From Solimicrobium sp043758755 (GTDB taxonomy: Bacteria; Pseudomonadota; Gammaproteobacteria; Burkholderiales; Burkholderiaceae_D): a stretch of 64,000 nucleotides of DNA. The translations under genes and the position numbers were made by a program. The stretch's first letter is position 1. Every line of letters begins with the position of its first letter. Positions 53,484 through 62,250 of this stretch are shown piece by piece. The notes under the pieces were generated by a model that saw only the letters and a list, made by a program, of their open reading frames with translations, searched no databases and was not told where the DNA came from. Location: NCBI GenBank assembly GCA_043758755.1, contig JAYVMW010000016.1, forward strand, positions 317,096-381,095. The letters are read 5' to 3'.

Positions 53484-54500
53484 TCAACACTTGCGGGTGG
53501 TTTCACGCACCACCAATTGAACCGGTGGCACCTCGCGCTGCACCTGTTTTCCTTCGATCAGGCTCAGCAGGCAATGAATGGCAATCCGGCCCATTTCGTA
53601 AATCGGCTGGCGTATCGTGGTCAGTGGTGGTGCCGTATAAGAAGAGCCGGGAAGATCATCGAAGCCGACCAGTGAAATATCTTCCGGGACCCGAATTCCC
53701 TTGCGATACAGACCCAGACGTACTCCGTAGGCGGACAGATCGTTGGCGGCAAAAATAGCGGTGAATGGCTGGCCCTTCGCCAATAGATCACCGACGGCGC
53801 TCAGTCCGCTCACTTCGTGGAAGTTGCCCGCTGCAATCAGGTTCTGGTCAATCTCAATATGCGCTTCGGTCAGAGCGCGCACATACCCCTTCAAACGGTC
53901 GGCCGCATCCGCATGGTCGGCGGGCCCGGTCACAAAGGCAATGCGCCGGTGGCCGAGCTGTATCAGGTGATGCACAGCCAGAAAGGCACCATATTCATTG
54001 TCAATTTTGAAGCCAATCGCATTCCTGGTCTGAAGATTGCGGCCGGTGGAAACGATGGGACGGCGGCTCGCATAACGGAGCACGGCTTCGTCGGACAGGC
54101 GGCCGGACAGCAAAATAATGCCGTCCACCTTGCGCGCCAACAGTAAGCGGATCCGTTCTTCTTCCTCTTCAGCATTCCAGTGTCCGGAAACAATGACGGA
54201 GGTATAGCCGGTACCTTTGAGGCCTTCATCAACGCCACGCAGTGCTTCATCAAAAAACGGGCTGGAAATATCCTGCACCACAATGCCGATGGTCATTGAG
54301 TTGCCGCTTTTTAAATGTTGCGCCATCTGGTTCGGCGTAAAGTTCAGCGCCTGTATGGCTTCCAGCACTTTTTGGCGCTTGTCTTCGGCAACCTTGGCCG
54401 TACCATTCAGTATGCGTGAGACGGTACTGGCCGACACCCCCGCTCTGTGCGCCACATCCAGCAAAGTTGCAGGAGCAGCCGAATAATGTTCATCCCCCAA
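53484..54500 (-). CDS. LacI-family transcriptional regulator
   Basis: The helix-turn-helix LLDVAHRAGVSASTVSRILNGTAKV lies at residues 13-37, followed by the hinge LNFTPNQMAQHLKSGNS and a periplasmic-binding-protein-like effector domain ending in QREVPPVQLVVRETTRK. The start is a TTG at 54500 with AAGGAA five bases upstream; no ATG is in frame near it. No sugar-uptake or sugar-catabolic gene is beside it, so the target and inducer are unknown. Confidence 0.88.
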   Translation of the reverse strand: MGDEHYSAAPATLLDVAHRAGVSASTVSRILNGTAKVAEDKRQKVLEAIQALNFTPNQMAQHLKSGNSMTIGIVVQDISSPFFDEALRGVDEGLKGTGYTSVIVSGHWNAEEEEERIRLLLARKVDGIILLSGRLSDEAVLRYASRRPIVSTGRNLQTRNAIGFKIDNEYGAFLAVHHLIQLGHRRIAFVTGPADHADAADRLKGYVRALTEAHIEIDQNLIAAGNFHEVSGLSAVGDLLAKGQPFTAIFAANDLSAYGVRLGLYRKGIRVPEDISLVGFDDLPGSSYTAPPLTTIRQPIYEMGRIAIHCLLSLIEGKQVQREVPPVQLVVRETTRKC

Positions 54501-54571
54501 GGTAATTCCTTTATCGTTATTTTGCGCGCATACCGCAATTCACCCGGATCATCATTGCCGGATTTCGCAGC

Positions 54572-55060
54572 CTACTCTTCAACATTCAGCATCAGCGTTT
54601 CTTTGATCTCTTCCATCACCACATAGCTTTTCGACTGCGCCGCACCCGGCAACTGCAGCAGGATATCGCCGAGCAGTTTGCGATATTCGCTCATCTCCTG
54701 AATCCGCGCCTTGATGATGTAATCAAAATCGCCCGACACCAGATGGCATTCCAGTACCTGCGGGATACGCAGCACTTCGCGCCGGAATTGCTCAAACATT
54801 TCACCGGACTTGTTGGACAGGGTTATCTGCACAAACATCAGCAGCGAAGCACCCAGGGCGGCCGGATTGACCCGGGCATAATAACCGCTGATTATCCCGT
54901 CGCGCTCCATGCGCTTGACCCGTTCGATGCAGGGCGTGATCGAAAGGCCAACCTGTTCGCCCAGATCTTTCATGGACAGACGGCCGTCTTTTTGCAGAAG
55001 TGCCAGAATCCGGCGATCCAGCTTGTCCAGCGCCCGTACTGTGTTTTTATGAACTCGCAT
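54572..55060 (-). CDS. Lrp/AsnC-family transcriptional regulator
   Basis: The N-terminal helix-turn-helix (LDKLDRRILALLQKDGRLSMKDLGEQVGLSITPCIERVKRMERDGII) and the RAM ligand domain (MFVQITL to SGDFDYIIKARI) are complete. It is divergent from dadA, and Lrp-type proteins next to dadA usually activate it in response to alanine or other amino acids. The ATG at 55060 is chosen over a TTG three codons earlier. Confidence 0.9.
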   Translation of the reverse strand: MRVHKNTVRALDKLDRRILALLQKDGRLSMKDLGEQVGLSITPCIERVKRMERDGIISGYYARVNPAALGASLLMFVQITLSNKSGEMFEQFRREVLRIPQVLECHLVSGDFDYIIKARIQEMSEYRKLLGDILLQLPGAAQSKSYVVMEEIKETLMLNVEE

Positions 55061-55152
55061 AATAACCAACTGAAAATATCTATATTTTTAATAACTAAAA
55101 CTACTATTAAGGCACTAATATAGCGGAAATTAGTTTTATATTGGGAGAATCT
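55061..55152. promoter_or_regulatory. A/T-rich divergent control region between the lrp-type gene and dadA
   Basis: The gap is strongly A/T-rich, with repeated ACTAAAAC/TTAGTTTTA blocks on opposite strands and a TAATAT box (about 55115-55120) facing dadA. This composition fits Lrp binding. No consensus site is asserted. Confidence 0.4.
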
Positions 55153-56403
55153 ATGCATGTCGTTGTGTTGGGTAGCGGAGTGATCGGCGTCACCAGTGCC
55201 TATTATCTGGCTTTGGCCGGTCATGAAGTCACCGTACTGGACCGCCAACCCGGGCCTGCTCTGGAAACCAGTTTCGGCAATGCCGGCCAGATTTCACCCG
55301 GCTACGCCGCCCCTTGGGCCGCACCAGGCATTCCGCTCAAAGCGATGAAATGGATGCTGCAGAAACATGCGCCATTGTCGGTTGCACCGGACGGTACGCT
55401 GTTTCAGTTGCGCTGGATGTGGAACATGCTGATCAACTGCTCGGTCTCACATTACGCGGTCAACAAGCAACGCATGGTGCATCTGGCCGAATACAGCCGC
55501 GACTGCTTCAAGGATTTGCGTGCTGCTACCAATATTCAATATCAGGGCCGTCAGCAAGGCACACTGCAGTTGTTCCGCACCGACGAGCAGTACCGGTCGG
55601 CACAGAAAGATATTGCGGTGCTTGAAAAAGCCGGCGTTCCTTATCAGCTGCTCAATGCAGAACATCTGACCGATGCAGAACCAGGTCTGGCGGCATCGAT
55701 GCGCAAACTCAAAGGCGGACTGCGACTTCCCAACGACGAAACCGGTGACTGCCAATTGTTTACCACAACACTGGCCGGCATGGCTGAAAAACTGGGTGTG
55801 AAGTTTCGCTTTGGGGTCAGTATCGATGCCCTGCAGATGAACGGCAAAGAAATCTCCGGTGTGCAGTGCGGCACCGAAACCGTGACCGGCGACGCGTATG
55901 TGGTGGCGCTGGGTTCGTATTCGACCAACCTGCTGCGCGGCATACTGAGCATTCCGGTATACCCGGTCAAGGGTTATTCCATTACCGTGCCGATTGTGGA
56001 TGCAGCCAAGGCGCCAGTTTCCACCATTCTGGATGAAACTTACAAGATTGCGATTACCCGCTTTGATGACCGCATCCGCGTTGGCGGCATGGCCGAGCTG
56101 GTGGGATTCAATACCAAGCTGAAAGCAAAACGTCAGCATACGCTGGAAATGGTGCTGGCCGACTTATTTCCGGGTGCCGGCGATCTGAAGCACGACAGTT
56201 TCTGGACCGGTTTGCGTCCGATGACGCCGGATGGCACCCCGCTGGTCGGCGCTACCAAAGTGTCCAATCTGTTTCTTAATACCGGACACGGTACATTGGG
56301 CTGGACCATGTCCTGCGGGTCAGGCAGTGTATTGGCCGACATTATTTCCGGCAAATCACCTTCAATTGATGCCAGCGAACTGAATCTGACGCGTTACGGC
56401 TGA
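55153..56403 (+). CDS. dadA: D-amino acid dehydrogenase, small subunit
   Basis: The FAD-binding motif VVVLGSGVIGVTSAYYLALAGHEVTVLDRQ opens the protein. ETSFGNAGQISPGYAAPWAAPGIPLKAMKWML is diagnostic of DadA, and LNTGHGTLGWTMSCGSG closes the fold. The membrane-associated enzyme oxidises D-alanine and other D-amino acids. The start is the ATG at 55153 with GGGAG five bases upstream. Regulation by the divergent Lrp-type protein is likely. Confidence 0.93.
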   Translation: MHVVVLGSGVIGVTSAYYLALAGHEVTVLDRQPGPALETSFGNAGQISPGYAAPWAAPGIPLKAMKWMLQKHAPLSVAPDGTLFQLRWMWNMLINCSVSHYAVNKQRMVHLAEYSRDCFKDLRAATNIQYQGRQQGTLQLFRTDEQYRSAQKDIAVLEKAGVPYQLLNAEHLTDAEPGLAASMRKLKGGLRLPNDETGDCQLFTTTLAGMAEKLGVKFRFGVSIDALQMNGKEISGVQCGTETVTGDAYVVALGSYSTNLLRGILSIPVYPVKGYSITVPIVDAAKAPVSTILDETYKIAITRFDDRIRVGGMAELVGFNTKLKAKRQHTLEMVLADLFPGAGDLKHDSFWTGLRPMTPDGTPLVGATKVSNLFLNTGHGTLGWTMSCGSGSVLADIISGKSPSIDASELNLTRYG

Positions 56404-56413
56404 AAACGATCAA

Positions 56414-56434
56414 GGCGGGGCACTCTGCCCCGCC
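56414..56434 (+). terminator. GC-rich hairpin after dadA
   Basis: GGCGGGGCA (56414-56422) and TGCCCCGCC (56426-56434) form a 9-bp stem with a 3-nt loop 10 bases after the stop codon. No T-run follows, so it may stabilise the 3' end instead of terminating transcription alone. Confidence 0.5.
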
Positions 56435-56531
56435 GGTTAAGCACCTTCAATTCGTGCGGCGCAATACCGCAGAAAATTCGATTACCCTCTCTAATTACAC
56501 TTTATTTCGCTGCTAAAAACACCATAAATTA

Positions 56532-56560
56532 TTGCATTGCAGCATGCGTTGTGTTAATAT
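56532..56560 (+). promoter_or_regulatory. Sigma-70 promoter of the DUF2788 gene
   Basis: TTGCAT (56532-56537) and TAATAT (56555-56560) are separated by exactly 17 bp, 31 bp before the ATG at 56591. Confidence 0.6.
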
Positions 56561-56590
56561 TGCCGAAAATAACTTCTGCGAAATTTCCCC

Positions 56591-56797
56591 ATGTTTGGCT
56601 ATTCTGAAGAACAAATCTCCCATTTCGGCATGACCTTTTGCCTTGGCGCATTTATGCTGTTCATGCTGTTTATCATTGCACATCTGGCGTGGCAATCCAA
56701 AGCAGGTAAATTCGGTACGTTCGTGCTGATGTCCGGACTGGGACTGGGTATGGTTGGATTTAACGTCAAGCTGATGCTCGAATATTTTATGTCCTGA
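56591..56797 (+). CDS. DUF2788 small membrane protein
   Basis: The 68-residue protein has two membrane segments (FCLGAFMLFMLFIIAHLAW and GTFVLMSGLGLGMVGFNVKLML) joined by a short basic loop with AGKFGTF. It matches the DUF2788 family found in beta- and gammaproteobacteria. The function is unknown. Confidence 0.82.
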   Translation: MFGYSEEQISHFGMTFCLGAFMLFMLFIIAHLAWQSKAGKFGTFVLMSGLGLGMVGFNVKLMLEYFMS

Positions 56798-56865
56798 TCG
56801 TTGGCCCCCCACCGGCAAATTTTTAACAGAAATTTACTGGTGCAGACCAAGTCGTCATTGACCGA

Positions 56866-57564
56866 TTAAATGACCTTGACGCGCAATGTACCTAGCCCGT
56901 CAATACCGGCTTCAATCACATCCCCAACTGTCACGGCCCCGACGCCCTCCGGCGTGCCGGTCATGATCAGATCACCTGGTTTGAGTTCAAAGTAGCGCGA
57001 TAAATGGCTGATGATTTCCGGCACGGACCAACTCATCTGGTCAATATTGCTGCATTGTTTTTCAACGCCATTCACTTCCAGACGAATCGCTGCCCTTTTT
57101 GGGAAACCGATTTTGCTCACCGGATATAACTCACCCATTGGAGCGGAACAGTCAAACGCCTTGCCGATTTCCCAGGGCTTGCCCTTGTCTTTCATCTGCG
57201 TTTGCAGATCGCGGCGCGTCATGTCGAGTCCGACTGCATAACCCCAAACATGATGGCCGGCTTCTTCAACGGCGATATCAGTTCCACCCTTGCCGATCGC
57301 CACCACCAGTTCCACCTCATGATGGAAATTGGCGGTCTGACCAGGGTACGGTAGGTTCGCAATTTGCCCGTCGGCTACCGGTATTACCGCGTTGGCCGGT
57401 TTGCAGAAAAAAAACGGCGTGTCGCGGGTCGGGTCGGTTCCCATTTCACGCGCATGGGCGGCGTAATTTCGGCCTACACAATACACACGGCGCACCGCAA
57501 ATTTTGCCGCACTGTGGGCCACGTTCAAGGCTGTTATTGCTTCGGGTGGAAAAATATAGGTCAT
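56866..57564 (-). CDS. Fumarylacetoacetate hydrolase-family protein
   Basis: The protein has the FAH-family core: YCVGRNYAAHAREMG, PFFFCKPANAVIP, the metal ligands in FHHEVELVVAIG, and GDLIMTGTPEGVGAV. Members of this size (232 residues) act as acylpyruvases or oxaloacetate decarboxylases; substrate is not determined here. The ATG has GGGAG six bases upstream. The comM remnant lies 26 bp upstream on the same strand. Confidence 0.88.
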   Translation of the reverse strand: MTYIFPPEAITALNVAHSAAKFAVRRVYCVGRNYAAHAREMGTDPTRDTPFFFCKPANAVIPVADGQIANLPYPGQTANFHHEVELVVAIGKGGTDIAVEEAGHHVWGYAVGLDMTRRDLQTQMKDKGKPWEIGKAFDCSAPMGELYPVSKIGFPKRAAIRLEVNGVEKQCSNIDQMSWSVPEIISHLSRYFELKPGDLIMTGTPEGVGAVTVGDVIEAGIDGLGTLRVKVI

Positions 57565-57590
57565 GCTGCGCTCCCCTGTGGACTGAATTG

Positions 57591-58250
57591 CTAATGTTCT
57601 TTCAGCGCACGCCGGTAACTGATGGCTTCGGCAATATGACTGCGCTGGATCTGATTTGACTGCTCCAGATCGGCGATGGACCGCGCCACTTTCAAAACCC
57701 GATGATACGATCTGGCCGACCAGTTTAACCGCTGCATGGCATTGTGCAACATTTGTTTGCCTTCCGGATCGGGCTCACAGTATTGTTCGATTTCGATCGT
57801 ACTCAACGCATTGTTGGCTTTGCCCTGCCGATCCAGCTGCACCGAATAGGCACGCTCAACCCGGGCTTGAATGACCGCGCTGGTTTCGCCATCGGCCGAG
57901 CGGACCAGATCGGCATGCGGCACGGATCCGACCTGCACCTGCATGTCGATTCGATCGAGCAGCGGGCCGGATATTTTATTCTGATAACGCGCCACCGCAT
58001 CGGGCGTACAGTGGCACTTACCGTTGCTGTGCCCATGATAGCCACAAGGGCAGGGGTTCAATGGCGGCGATGAGCTGAAAGCGCGCCGGAAAATCGGCCT
58101 GCCGTGTCGCGCGCGAAATCGTGATGCGCCCCGACTCCAGTGGCTCGCGCAATACTTCCAGCACGCGCCGGTCAAACTCGGGCAGTTCATCCAGAAACAG
58201 CACGCCACGATGTGCCAGCGAAATTTCACCGGGCCGCACCGCACCACCGC
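57591..58250 (-). pseudogene. comM: comM (yifB) 3' remnant, cut by a transposon and frameshifted
   Basis: The C-terminal third of the Mg-chelatase-like ATPase ComM is recognisable: RPGEISLAHRGVLFLDELPEF (Walker B region), then RQADFPARFQLIAA, then NPCPCGYHG and GPLLDRIDMQVQV. The 5' two thirds are missing because a Tn7-like element joins at 58251. In addition, one extra base near 58060 (ATTGAAC instead of ATGAAC before NPCPCG) shifts the frame. ComM is a helicase used in natural transformation, so the function is lost unless another copy exists. Confidence 0.88.
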
Positions 58251-58305
58251 TGTAATTTCCCAAATTAAATGCGAAAATGAAGTGAATTTCCGGAGGAATT
58301 TGTAA

Positions 58306-58915
58306 ATGGATACCGTTTTGAGTCATCCTACTAGACATAAACCAGTACGTAAAGTCGTTCCCGGTCACAGAGGTGTGACCGGAACCGTCCCGTTTTTTGG
58401 CAAATACGAATCAAGTTTGGAGCGTGATTTAATGGAAATCATGCGTTTCGACCCAAGCATTGAGGCATTTACGCCACAACCGTTGACGATCGAGTTTGTT
58501 GATAAAGATGGAGCCAAGCGCAAATACACTCCAGATGGCTTAATCGAATTTAAAACATCTTCAGGAAATTGCCAGCCGCCGATTTTATTTGAGGTTAAGT
58601 ACCGAGAAGACTTCCGAAAAGATTGGCGCTCCCTGATGCCTAAACTTCGGGCCGCTAAAACTTATGGCCTGCAACGAGGATGGCGATTCGAAGTATTTAC
58701 AGAACGCGAAATTCGCACCACCTACCTGACGAACGTTAAATTCCTTTGGCCCTACTTACAGAGAGTACCTGATACTGAAATAATCCGTCACGTTTTAAGT
58801 CTATTGAATGACCTTGATGAAGCTGACCCTGAATTGCTTCTATGCGCTCTCTGTAACGATGCTACAAACCGCGCCAGCTATATTCCTATAATTTGGCACC
58901 TGATCGCTATTGGGT
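58306..58915 (+). pseudogene. tnsA: tnsA-like transposase endonuclease, truncated by IS66
   Basis: The protein has the TnsA PD-(D/E)xK nuclease pattern: GKYESSLERDLMEIMRFDPSIEAF (Glu39), YTPDGLIEF (Asp77) and ILFEVKYREDF (Glu96, Lys98), followed by the start of the C-terminal domain. TnsA cuts the 5' ends during Tn7 transposition and pairs with TnsB. After Gly203 the frame enters the IS66 left end (58916), so the last part is foreign and the original C-terminus is lost. A GGAGG ribosome site precedes the ATG. The first 203 residues look intact. Confidence 0.82.
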
Positions 58916-59008
58916 GTAAGCGTGCTGGCAGTACCGTCTATGCAAAACAGTTAAGAATTGCCATGATGTTAGAACGTAATCAACAACATCAACCCTGGCA
59001 ATTCAATC

Positions 59009-59398
59009 ATGACGCAAACAGAACAACCACCAGCACAGCGCGCCAAACGTAAGCCTCATCGTCAACACAGCATTGAATTTAAACGATCTGTTGTTGAGCA
59101 GACGTTTCAACCGGGAATGCATATATCGCATATTGCACGCGAACATAATCTTTGTCCGAGTCTTATTCATGACTGGCGTAAGCGTTATCAAGATGGATTG
59201 TTTAGCAAAGGAAGAAAGCAAAAATTACTTCCGGTGACGTTGATCAAATCTATTACACCCGCTGCACCTGAACAGGAAGAAGCATTACCATGCGCCGGTT
59301 TTATCCTGCTCAAGACCGGACAGATCAGTCTGCACATAGAAGGCCGCGCAGATTCGGGAACGTTGAAGCTAATTCTCTCGCAATTATTGCCATGCTAG
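59009..59398 (+). CDS. tnpA: IS66 TnpA (accessory helix-turn-helix protein)
   Basis: This small basic protein has a transposase_8-type helix-turn-helix (RQHSIEFKRSVVEQTFQPGMHISHIAREHNLCPSLIHDWRKRY). In IS66 it is required for transposition together with TnpB and TnpC. Its stop overlaps the tnpB start by 7 bp. The reading frame is intact. Confidence 0.88.
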   Translation: MTQTEQPPAQRAKRKPHRQHSIEFKRSVVEQTFQPGMHISHIAREHNLCPSLIHDWRKRYQDGLFSKGRKQKLLPVTLIKSITPAAPEQEEALPCAGFILLKTGQISLHIEGRADSGTLKLILSQLLPC

Positions 59399-59739
59399 GC
59401 CTACCGGCAGGAATCCGCATCTGGCTGGTTGCGGGTATTACCGACATGCGCTCTGGATTTAACGGGCTGGCAGCCAAAGTAGAAACGGCATTGGAAGACG
59501 ACCCGTTCAGCGGCCACGTGTTTCTGTTTCGAGGACGGCGTGGCAACGTGATGAAAGTGTTGTGGTCAACAGGTGATGGTTTATGTCTGCTTTCCAAACG
59601 ACTGGAGCGAGGACGATTCATTTGGCCACAAGCCGACAGCGGCAAGGTGCATTTGACCCATGCCCAGTTATCGATGCTGCTGGAAGGCATCGACTGGAAA
59701 CAGCCAAAGCACACCCGGCCCGTCATGACGATGTTGTAA
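59392..59739 (+). CDS. tnpB: IS66 TnpB (Orf2-type protein)
   Basis: The 115-residue protein shows the IS66 Orf2 signature: GIRIWLVAGITDMRSGFNGLAAKVETAL, then GHVFLFRGRRGNVMKVLWSTGDGLCLLSKRLERGRFIWP. The start ATG at 59392 overlaps the end of tnpA (ATGCTAG), which suggests translational coupling. The frame is open further upstream, but without family similarity. Confidence 0.92.
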   Translation: MLGLPAGIRIWLVAGITDMRSGFNGLAAKVETALEDDPFSGHVFLFRGRRGNVMKVLWSTGDGLCLLSKRLERGRFIWPQADSGKVHLTHAQLSMLLEGIDWKQPKHTRPVMTML

Positions 59740-59789
59740 ACATACCGCTATCTGTTGTAAACCAACACCGGTGCGCGTAAACTACGCGC

Positions 59790-61385
59790 ATGCTCACTAC
59801 CGCCCCTGATTCCTTACCTGATGATACTGATGCGCTCAAAGCGTTGCTGATGCAACGCGATGGTGAGTTAGAGCAGTTACGTGCCACCGTATCGACGCTT
59901 GAACACGCACTCAGTATCCGCAGTCTGGAAATCGAACAACTTCAACTCCAGATCAACAAGCTCAAGCGCATGCAATTTGGTCGCAAATCGGAGAAGCTGG
60001 ATCGCAAAATTAAACAGCTCGAAACCCGACTGGAAGATCTCATCGCCGAAGAGGGGCAGGAACAGCTACAAAGCAACGACGAGGTGAGCGGCAAGACAAA
60101 TCACTCATCAACCAAAAAGTCAACACGTCGGCCGCTACCGGATCATTTAATACGTGAAGAACATGTGCTGGAACCAGCAGAACAGAATTGTCCGCAATGC
60201 GGTGGTGAGCTAAAGCCGCTGGGAGAGGACGTATCAGAACAACTGGAAAAAATTGAGGCGGCATTCAAAGTGATCCGTCATGTACGCAAGAAGAAAGCCT
60301 GCGCCTGCTGCGACTGCATCGTGCAAGCTCCTGCGCCCAGTCGGCCAATTGAACGAGGCATCGCCGGTCCTGGTTTGCTCGCCCACATCGCCACATCCAA
60401 ATTTGCCGATCACCAGCCACTGTACCGGCAAGCAGTGATCGACGAGCGTCAGGGTGTTGAACTGGATCGTTCCATGCGCGCACGCTGGCTGGGAATGGGC
60501 GCGGCACTGATCCAACCATTGGTAGAAGCAGCACGGCGTTACGTACTCACTCCGGGGAAAATTCATACCGATGACACCCCGATTCAGGTACTCTCACCCG
60601 GTCACGGTCAAACCAAAACAGGCAGACTTTGGGTGTATGTACGTGATGACCGACGTTCCGGTTCGACGGCAGCACCGGCGGCCTGGTTCGCTTATTCACC
60701 GAATCGCCAGGGGCAGCATCCGCAATCTCACCTCGCCAATTTTAGCGGCGTGTTACAGGCAGACGCATTCCCAGGCTACGACTCGATTTATGCAAGTGGC
60801 CTCGTACGGGAGGCAGCTTGTATGGCGCATGCGCGCCGCAAGCTGCATGATTTGCACGTCAAGAAAGCCACCCCGACCACCACAGAGGCGCTGCGCCGGA
60901 TCGGCGAACTGTATGCGATCGAAGCGCAAATTCGTGGCCAGCCGCCAGATCATCGACGGCGTATCCGGCAGGAACAGGCATTACCTTTGTTGCAGGACTT
61001 TGAACAGTGGTTACGAAACCGGCTGCTGACACTGTCAACCCAGTCAGATACAACCAAATCGATTCAATACTTGCTCAACCAATGGCGAGCATTGCTGTAT
61101 TACTGTGAGGATGGTCGTGTTGAAATCGATACTAACCTTGCAGAAAATGCGTTGCGCGGTGTTGCCTTGGGTCGCAAAAATTTCTTGCACTTGGGTTCTG
61201 ACAGTGGTGGCGAGCGCGCCGCCGCGTATTACTCGTTGATTGTCAGTGCCAAGCTCAACGACATTGATCCGCAGGCGTATTTGCGCTACGTCTTTACCCA
61301 CATCGCTGATCATCCGATCAATCGGATTGATGAATTATTGCCATGGAATGTTGCTGAAAAACTTCAGCCTTCGCGATCCAATTAA
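59790..61385 (+). CDS. tnpC: IS66 TnpC transposase
   Basis: The 531-residue transposase has an N-terminal leucine-rich coiled coil, a zinc-binding region (CPQCGGELKPLG to KKACACCDC) and the DDE domain: HTDDTPIQVL, LQADAFPGYDSIY and NLAENALRGVALGRKNFLHLGSDSGGE. It appears full length and intact. Confidence 0.93.
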   Translation: MLTTAPDSLPDDTDALKALLMQRDGELEQLRATVSTLEHALSIRSLEIEQLQLQINKLKRMQFGRKSEKLDRKIKQLETRLEDLIAEEGQEQLQSNDEVSGKTNHSSTKKSTRRPLPDHLIREEHVLEPAEQNCPQCGGELKPLGEDVSEQLEKIEAAFKVIRHVRKKKACACCDCIVQAPAPSRPIERGIAGPGLLAHIATSKFADHQPLYRQAVIDERQGVELDRSMRARWLGMGAALIQPLVEAARRYVLTPGKIHTDDTPIQVLSPGHGQTKTGRLWVYVRDDRRSGSTAAPAAWFAYSPNRQGQHPQSHLANFSGVLQADAFPGYDSIYASGLVREAACMAHARRKLHDLHVKKATPTTTEALRRIGELYAIEAQIRGQPPDHRRRIRQEQALPLLQDFEQWLRNRLLTLSTQSDTTKSIQYLLNQWRALLYYCEDGRVEIDTNLAENALRGVALGRKNFLHLGSDSGGERAAAYYSLIVSAKLNDIDPQAYLRYVFTHIADHPINRIDELLPWNVAEKLQPSRSN

Positions 61386-61472
61386 AGATAAATTCCTGGC
61401 GCAATGTCAATAACGGTGCTGGCAGCACGCTTACTAAAATGGTGTTACGCGGTTAAATTGTAATGTCATCGG

Positions 61473-62237
61473 TCACGATGGATCCATGTTTTTCTCCTTT
61501 TTGCTGTTTTTTTGTTTATTTACGCGCATTGAATCACCGGTCAGTGTGAACCGATGGTTTTTCTGCATGATGCGATCCAGTATGGCATCGGCAATCGTGG
61601 CATCACCGATCCAGGCATGCCAGTGTTCAAGCGGTAATTGACTGGTAATGATGGTCGCCTTGCTGGCAGCCCGGTCATCAATAATTTCCAGCAGATCAGA
61701 ACGCGTCATGCTATCAATGCTTCCCATCCCCCAATCATCCAATATGAGAACGTCGGTCTTGGCGAGTTGCAGCAGCCATTTGCTGAAGACGCCACTGCCA
61801 TGTTTAATACGCAGTTCTTCCTGTAGACGGGGTACTCGTTGATAGACAGAAGTGTAGCCACGACGACAGGCATATTGCGCCAGAGCGCAGGCCAGCCAAG
61901 ATTTCCCGGCACCCGTCGGCCCGGTAATGAGAACACAATGACCGGCACTGACCCAGTCCCCGAGTGCCAGACTCATTACTTCGCTGCGGTTAATGCCTCG
62001 ACCTGTCTTGCTGTCTAGTTCTTCAATACATGCCTGTCCATATTTCAAGCGTGCGTTTTTAAGCAGTCGCTGTAAATGGCGGTCGTTCCGGCAATTGACT
62101 TCCCGGTCAACCAGCATTGCCAGACGTTCTTCGAAACTCATGGCTGTCATGCCGGGTTGGATCAACTGTTCTTCTAATGCGCTTGCTAAACCCGCGAGTT
62201 TTAATGTGCGTAATTGGGTTAACGTAGTTTGTATCAT
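61473..62237 (-). CDS. istB: IS21-family IstB ATPase
   Basis: This AAA+ helper of IS21 transposition has Walker A GPTGAGKSWLA and Walker B DVLILDDWG, with the IstB-specific SQLPLEHWHAWIGDATIADAILDRI. The start is the ATG at 62237 (MIQTTLTQL), 13 bp downstream of the istA stop; the longer frame overlaps istA. The last codons overlap a GGTCACGAT terminal motif. Confidence 0.92.
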   Translation of the reverse strand: MIQTTLTQLRTLKLAGLASALEEQLIQPGMTAMSFEERLAMLVDREVNCRNDRHLQRLLKNARLKYGQACIEELDSKTGRGINRSEVMSLALGDWVSAGHCVLITGPTGAGKSWLACALAQYACRRGYTSVYQRVPRLQEELRIKHGSGVFSKWLLQLAKTDVLILDDWGMGSIDSMTRSDLLEIIDDRAASKATIITSQLPLEHWHAWIGDATIADAILDRIMQKNHRFTLTGDSMRVNKQKNSKKEKNMDPS

Positions 62238-62250
62238 TATCTTGTCCTTG

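Larger units (their letters stand above)
58916..61434 (+). mobile_element. IS66-family insertion sequence, complete
   Basis: The left end reads GTAAGCGTGCTGGCAGTACC from 58916 and the right end, read inward, GTAAGCGTGCTGCCAGCACC from 61434. They are near-identical inverted repeats beginning with GTAAGCG, as expected for IS66. Between them lie tnpA, tnpB and tnpC in the usual order, all apparently intact, in 2519 bp. The expected 8-bp duplication is absent: TATTGGGT on the left and TAAAATGG on the right. Confidence 0.9.
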
